Assembly: GCF_022458985.1 (NCBI RefSeq) | Contig: NC_061781.1 | Span: forward strand, 2,087,501-2,151,500 | Direction: 5' to 3' | From: Mugil cephalus | Taxonomy: Eukaryota; Chordata; Actinopteri; Mugiliformes; Mugilidae | Length of the DNA stretch: 64,000 nt | Part shown: positions 59,501 to 64,000 of the stretch, piece after piece | Layout of the letters: each line of letters opens with the position of its first letter | Numbering within the stretch: the first letter of the stretch is position 1 | Made by a program: the position numbers and the translations under genes | Notes under the pieces: model-generated | Database searches by the model: none | Seen by the model: only the letters and a program-made list of their open reading frames with translations | What the model was told of the DNA's origin: nothing

Positions 59501-62340
59501 CCTAAGAAAAAAAGAACTCTGGCATTCAGTCTCGGCTCAAGGGCAGCAACTTAAAGTGGAAACAGTTACAAAATTAAGAGTATATTTTATTAAAAAGAAA
59601 AACTGAAAGGCAACAGGTGAGATATGGTGAGCGTGTGCAGCTGAAAAGTGATCGCCTTAGGCCTCTTAAATGAGGCCTTTAATTCACATGGTCTCAGGTG
59701 TGGTTGGTTGAGGTGATTAGTGGCAGTGCAAGTGTTTGGCTTGTGCTTAATTAGGTTTAAGAGTGAAGTAGAGGTGCAGAGGGGTGTAACAGTGGTGTAA
59801 TCTGCAAAATTTACGATGCTGCTTCTGCCCTGGGAGGATAAACAGTCATTAAGAGGAAGCACAGCAGGATGATTGAGAACCTTCACAGACATTTACTCTG
59901 TTATTATCATTTTCTGTGAAGTAAATGCATGGAAAAGGAAATTAGTTCACGTTAGTTTTAGTTAATTAAAAACCTTTAATTTCTACCTTACCAGAAGAAA
60001 AGTTGTCAAGCCCAGGCCTTTCATTGTGCATGAACTCCTGTCAGGCTGCTGCTGCCCTCTGCTGACAAACCTGCAGCTCACTGAGTTCACTGTGACCCCT
60101 GCTGCAGTGTCACACAGTGAACAGTAAAATGTAAGGGTGACAAAATAATAATAATAAAATGAAATAAAAAATACACCAATAATAAAGATAATAATACTTT
60201 GATTACACACACACATATATATATATAAATGTTTCTCTAGGTTTGATGCATCCCTTCGTTCACACACTCGAAGCAGTGGGCTGCCACCTGTGCAGTGCCC
60301 AGGGAACTGACTGGGGTTTTAGTTAAGGTGTGCAATGTAGTGATCAGTGTGACCTCCAGTAGATAAGAAAGGCTTGAAGTTCTGTCTGAGCTGTGAGCTC
60401 CTCTGCAGATGCTGAACTAAACACACAAAAATGCCAGTGTTCTCACTTACTGACAATTCTCACCACAGGTGCCTCCTCAGCCATGGTAGCAGGCTGGGGA
60501 TCGACCCTGTGACCCTTTGTTCCCAAAGCTGCTGAGCCAGGCAGTGGTGGATGATCTGTTCAGGAGTCTGACGGCTTGTTCGTGGGTCTTGTTATCCTTG
60601 AATCGACAGCTCCCAAAAATCAGAGCAGGTACAGTATTATTTCATGTATTCTGTTTTAGATAAAAACTTGCGCCCTCTCTCTCCAGTCTTTGTGGATGTT
60701 ATGGTCTCCCTCCTGCACACAGCTGCACCTCATCATCTGATTTGTTGATCTGCAAGGGTATCAGAAATGGTACATGTAAAAAAAAAAAAAAAAAAAAGAT
60801 TAGTGCAAAACTCCTTTTCGAGCTTTGGAAAGTATTTTAACATAAATAATAACCAGTATAGCACTGAAAGGAGCTAAAAGTAGACATTTACCCTCAGAAA
60901 CAAGGCATAAAGTAACGAAATAACTTTGATTACAGCAACAAAGAGGCCATCTGAATGTGGATTCATTCACTAACAACAAAGTCTTTTAAAAGTAATTTAT
61001 TGTTGATCTTTACCAAAACATTGCTGATGTGGCTGAATGACTGGACTGACTTTAATGTTAATGTTAACGTTTAAATGCCTCATAAATGACAGTATCATTG
61101 GACCAAACCTTATATTTTATGAATGCGGGACCTCCTCATCAACAATAACAGTGCATAACACTCGTCAAGGCTGTAGTTGCTCCTGATGTTTGGTTGGATT
61201 ATGTCAAAAACTGATTTTTAACCAGACCAGATTTGTGCAGATCGACAAACGTTTTCAGGTTTTATTCCACGGGGCGTGCTTTGTTGCTCACTATTCCCTC
61301 TTTCACGCTGCCATGTAGTCCCTGTAAGGACAGGGATGTGCTAGCGTGGGACTTTAGTAGCTTATTCCATAAACGAGGATTAGGATTAACCACGATCACG
61401 GCCAGATTAACCCACTAGGGGGCTCTTTAATTTAAATGAGATATGAAAATATGGTCTGGAAACACGTTTGTAAATCACAATCTTATGGGACTCCTTCTAG
61501 AGCTCAAACCACAGCTAACAGATCAAATAAACTATTACATGAGACTGAAAATTACACCGCCTGTGTGTCTCCATCTGGAAGTGAGATTCCTCTGTAATTT
61601 TTTCAGTTCATTTAAGAGAACGTTGCAGATTTATAAAAGTACACATTATTAAGATTTTAAATGAAACCCCCGTAGCTTCAGAAATGCTACAACAGACCAG
61701 CAGCATGTGCTCAGATCAGCACTTAGTTGATACTCACCAACCACAAGAGGGCAACAGAAACTAAAGCATATATAATACGTGAAGCCGCTCTGTGCCCCGT
61801 GGGATTTAACACTAAATGCATTTGAGATGTTTGAGACAGTGTGCACAGACTCTGGTCTTTAAACCACATCTGGACGAAGCCTTATCGCCTATGACAGTGC
61901 AGTTTATTCTCTAATGCTGGAATGTGTGTGGTGTGCATGTCAGATGTGTGTCTGTAAATATACAACTATTTAATTTTTATAGTTCTGGCATCAGATAGTC
62001 ATGATGAGTCTTTCTTATAATACTTCAGCTCACTCTTTTTGTGTTACTTAGAGTTACCTACATTTTGGAGGCAGAGGAGCTTTTCCACTCATGCAATCAT
62101 AGACAACAATTAGATCATATTAGTTGCTATTACTGGCTTTGCATTTCATTCAGTTACTGTTGACCAAAAGCTGCCCCACTGATCAAAAGTTTGGTCATTT
62201 GTTCCAACCGATAAGAGTTGCGCCAGAGCGTCTTGGGGATCGGGACCGAAGTCCGCGTTCTGAGGTTGCCTGCATTTCCCCCACATAAATGAGGAGAAAG
62301 GTAACATATCAGCGGGCCCTCGACACTTCCTATTTAAATC
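56524..62340. other. ndp-mao spacer
   Basis: No gene or RNA is recognised. Short fragments at 56901-56960 and 57341-57412 resemble one at 48201-48275 and look like copies of a small fish repeat. An A-run lies at 60778-60797. Open frames such as 58088-58372 minus and 59590-59892 minus have no family features. Confidence 0.5.
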
Positions 62341-62505
62341 CTGCATGTCCACGGGGACCGTGCGGTGCGCTTTACTATCGGTGGGCGGAGTCTGGAGGGA
62401 GTGGGCCTGGCCGGCGCTTTTAATACAGATGCGCCCGTCCGTGCGCCCTGCGTTCAGCGGCGAGCGGACACGGCAGAGAGGGGCAGAGACACACCGGACG
62501 GCACC
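62341..62505 (+). promoter_or_regulatory. Probable mao promoter and 5' UTR
   Basis: A GC-rich, CpG-containing stretch directly before the mao ATG with a GC box GGGCGG at 62383-62388. No clear TATA box is seen. Mammalian MAO promoters are driven by Sp1-type sites in GC-rich sequence, which fits. Confidence 0.45.
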
Positions 62506-62560
62506 ATGACTGCACCCAGCAACACCTACGACGTTATCGTTGTCGGAGCGGGAATATCAG
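62506..62560 (+). CDS. mao: Monoamine oxidase, first coding exon only
   Basis: MAO is a flavin-dependent enzyme of the mitochondrial outer membrane that oxidises serotonin, dopamine and other amines. This exon (55 nt, ending phase 1 before GTAGGC) encodes MTAPSNTYDVIVVGAGISG. It holds the N-terminal beta strand and the FAD-binding GxGxxG loop (Gly14, Gly16, Gly19, the last completed by the next exon). The ATG lies in the context GCACCATGA. No further exon is present before the right edge. Other flavin amine oxidases share the GxGxxG loop, so the call leans on the position next to ndp in the same orientation as human MAOB. Fish generally carry a single mao. Confidence 0.85.
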
Positions 62561-64000
62561 GTAGGCTGGGAAAGTTCATTTATCCCGCGGCGGTCTGCGC
62601 ATTTCCAGCGGGGAGAGTGCGGATTGAATCCATGCAGCCGCGCAGCGTCCGTAGAGGAGGCAGATGCGCATTGTGTAAGGTGACTAAAGACAACTGTTGC
62701 GCTTGAACAGCCCGTGTGTCGTGGCGTAGAAGTGTTGCAGTCTCTCTTTGGAGCGGATTGTGCAGCAGATGAGAATTATAGAGACTTTTATTTTGCGGAT
62801 CGAGCCGTTTCCCCTTCTCTTCTCTCAGTTCCTCCGCCTTGGCGTCTCTTCCGTGAGGCTCCCTCTTCCCCTGTATCACCGCCGCAGCAGCAGCAGCAGG
62901 AGTGCATGTTAAGTAACAGCTAATCAGCCGGACCATATCTAGTATTACATAAGAGGAAGTGCAGGGTCTGGTGAATGATTGTTGGATGCGCATATGCAGG
63001 GCTCATATGTCATTTAAGTCGCTTCACGTTAAATCTGCATGTTTTCTTTTTCCTGTGATGCTGAGGATGAAGTGCAGCGGCCATGGAGAATTACATCTGC
63101 CTCAGCGTTAGTTGGACTGATGCATGATGTAAGGGGTGGCACACTCTTGATGTTTGTGCAATAGCACAGCACATGGAGGCTGATTATTGGCAGAAATACT
63201 TTTAATCAGTAAAACTCTGAAAAAGAAGAGAGGTCAGGGAAATGTGAATTGATTGTGCAATTCTTGTGAGATGCTTGTGAGAAGGTTTTATCCTGTGCGG
63301 AGACCCTGTAGAGGGCAAGACTCCCGAATGTGATCCCGAGATGTAATGCTGCAGCCTCTATTTCTTTTTTTGGCTGCACTGCAACCTTAATTTGAGCTTT
63401 GGTTTAATAGTGCATGACCTCCTCTCATTTGTGCAAACATCGAGTTGCTGATTGAGGTGTCAGAGCGACTAATCTGAGTCCCCGTGGTTCTTGGCTGAGT
63501 GCTCCTTCAGCCACACAACCATTATGACAGATAATGAGCACTCAGACTCTCAGGTGCAAAGTGGAGGCAGAGGATTTGTTGCCTTCTCTCTGTTAGCCTG
63601 ACAGCTCTGTCGACCGCTTGCCTGACTGCACGGTCGGTGAGGAATTTAGGTCACTGTCAGTTCAAATACCAGTCCAACGAGGCAAACAAATGCTACGGTG
63701 AAAAGGAAAAAAGAAAAAGTTGATTTGATAACACTTGGAGACCCCTCTGGCTTTCTCCGGCTCCTCCTCTCTGTGTCACATTAGGCCCCTGTAATTTCTG
63801 CATTTATTTATCCTGCTGCCCTTTACACGCTCACAGCGAGGCCCACATGTAACAATCACTGTCCAATCAGAGGACACAAGAAGCACGAGACAGAGAGGCT
63901 CCTTACTACCCTTGCGCCTTTCTGTCCTGAGATGTGTGTTTGTCTGTAAACACAATTGTCACCTTCCAGCCTGACAGCCACCGACCAGCGTGGGGGAGGG
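62561..64000 (+). other. mao intron 1 (partial)
   Basis: A CpG-rich start (62580-62900) with a short CAG run (about 62883-62898), then ordinary sequence. No second exon is seen. Confidence 0.6.

Noticed and set aside
62580-62993. 137-codon minus-strand open frame in mao intron 1
   Set aside because: CpG-rich composition with a CAG run lengthens frames here; no family resemblance or splice context.
1-64000. CRISPR arrays, bacterial operons, phage or plasmid functions
   Set aside because: No regularly spaced repeats with unique spacers and no prokaryotic gene layout; all coding signals are intron-split vertebrate genes or transposon relics.
1-64000. tRNA, rRNA or microRNA genes
   Set aside because: I saw no convincing A/B-box cloverleaf or hairpin by eye. 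A tRNAscan or Infernal run would decide, and my negative is weak.

Overview
The window reads as a teleost fish nuclear genome: compact intron-exon genes with GT-AG junctions, many decayed Tc1/mariner, hAT and LINE copies, and microsatellites. No bacterial, plasmid or phage gene organisation is visible, and nothing here supports a novel defence or mobile system.

Five protein-coding genes are supported by exon-by-exon translation and consistent splice phases. From left to right they are kdm6a (minus strand, exons 1-4 only, the rest beyond the left edge), fundc1 (plus, complete, 5 exons, 151 codons), efhc2 (plus, complete, 15 exons, 753 codons), ndp/norrin (plus, two coding exons, 143 codons) and mao (plus, first coding exon only, the rest beyond the right edge). 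This is the order and relative orientation remembered for human Xp11.3 (KDM6A-FUNDC1-EFHC2-NDP-MAOB/MAOA), so it is an old conserved linkage block. The five genes do unrelated jobs: histone H3K27 demethylation, mitophagy, axonemal microtubules, Frizzled-4 signalling and amine oxidation. They look linked by descent, not by a shared pathway.

Layout. 1-6980 is kdm6a intron 4, with a LINE relic and a hAT relic. 6981-11595 holds the four kdm6a exons. 11596-13184 is the head-to-head kdm6a/fundc1 spacer with CCAAT boxes, E-boxes and a GATA microsatellite. 13185-16360 is fundc1. 16517-17525 is a decayed Tc1-like element. 18413-27314 is efhc2 with candidate X-boxes in front and a hAT-type insertion in intron 5. 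27315-49697 is a gene-poor stretch with a well-delimited hAT-type element, an L1-like relic and a second copy of the BED-type hAT; it probably contains the ndp promoter and non-coding first exon. 49698-56523 is ndp with a 5.2 kb intron carrying two Tc1/mariner relics. 56524-62505 is spacer, and 62506-64000 is the start of mao.

All assignments rest on reading translations against remembered family members. No alignment or database search was run.
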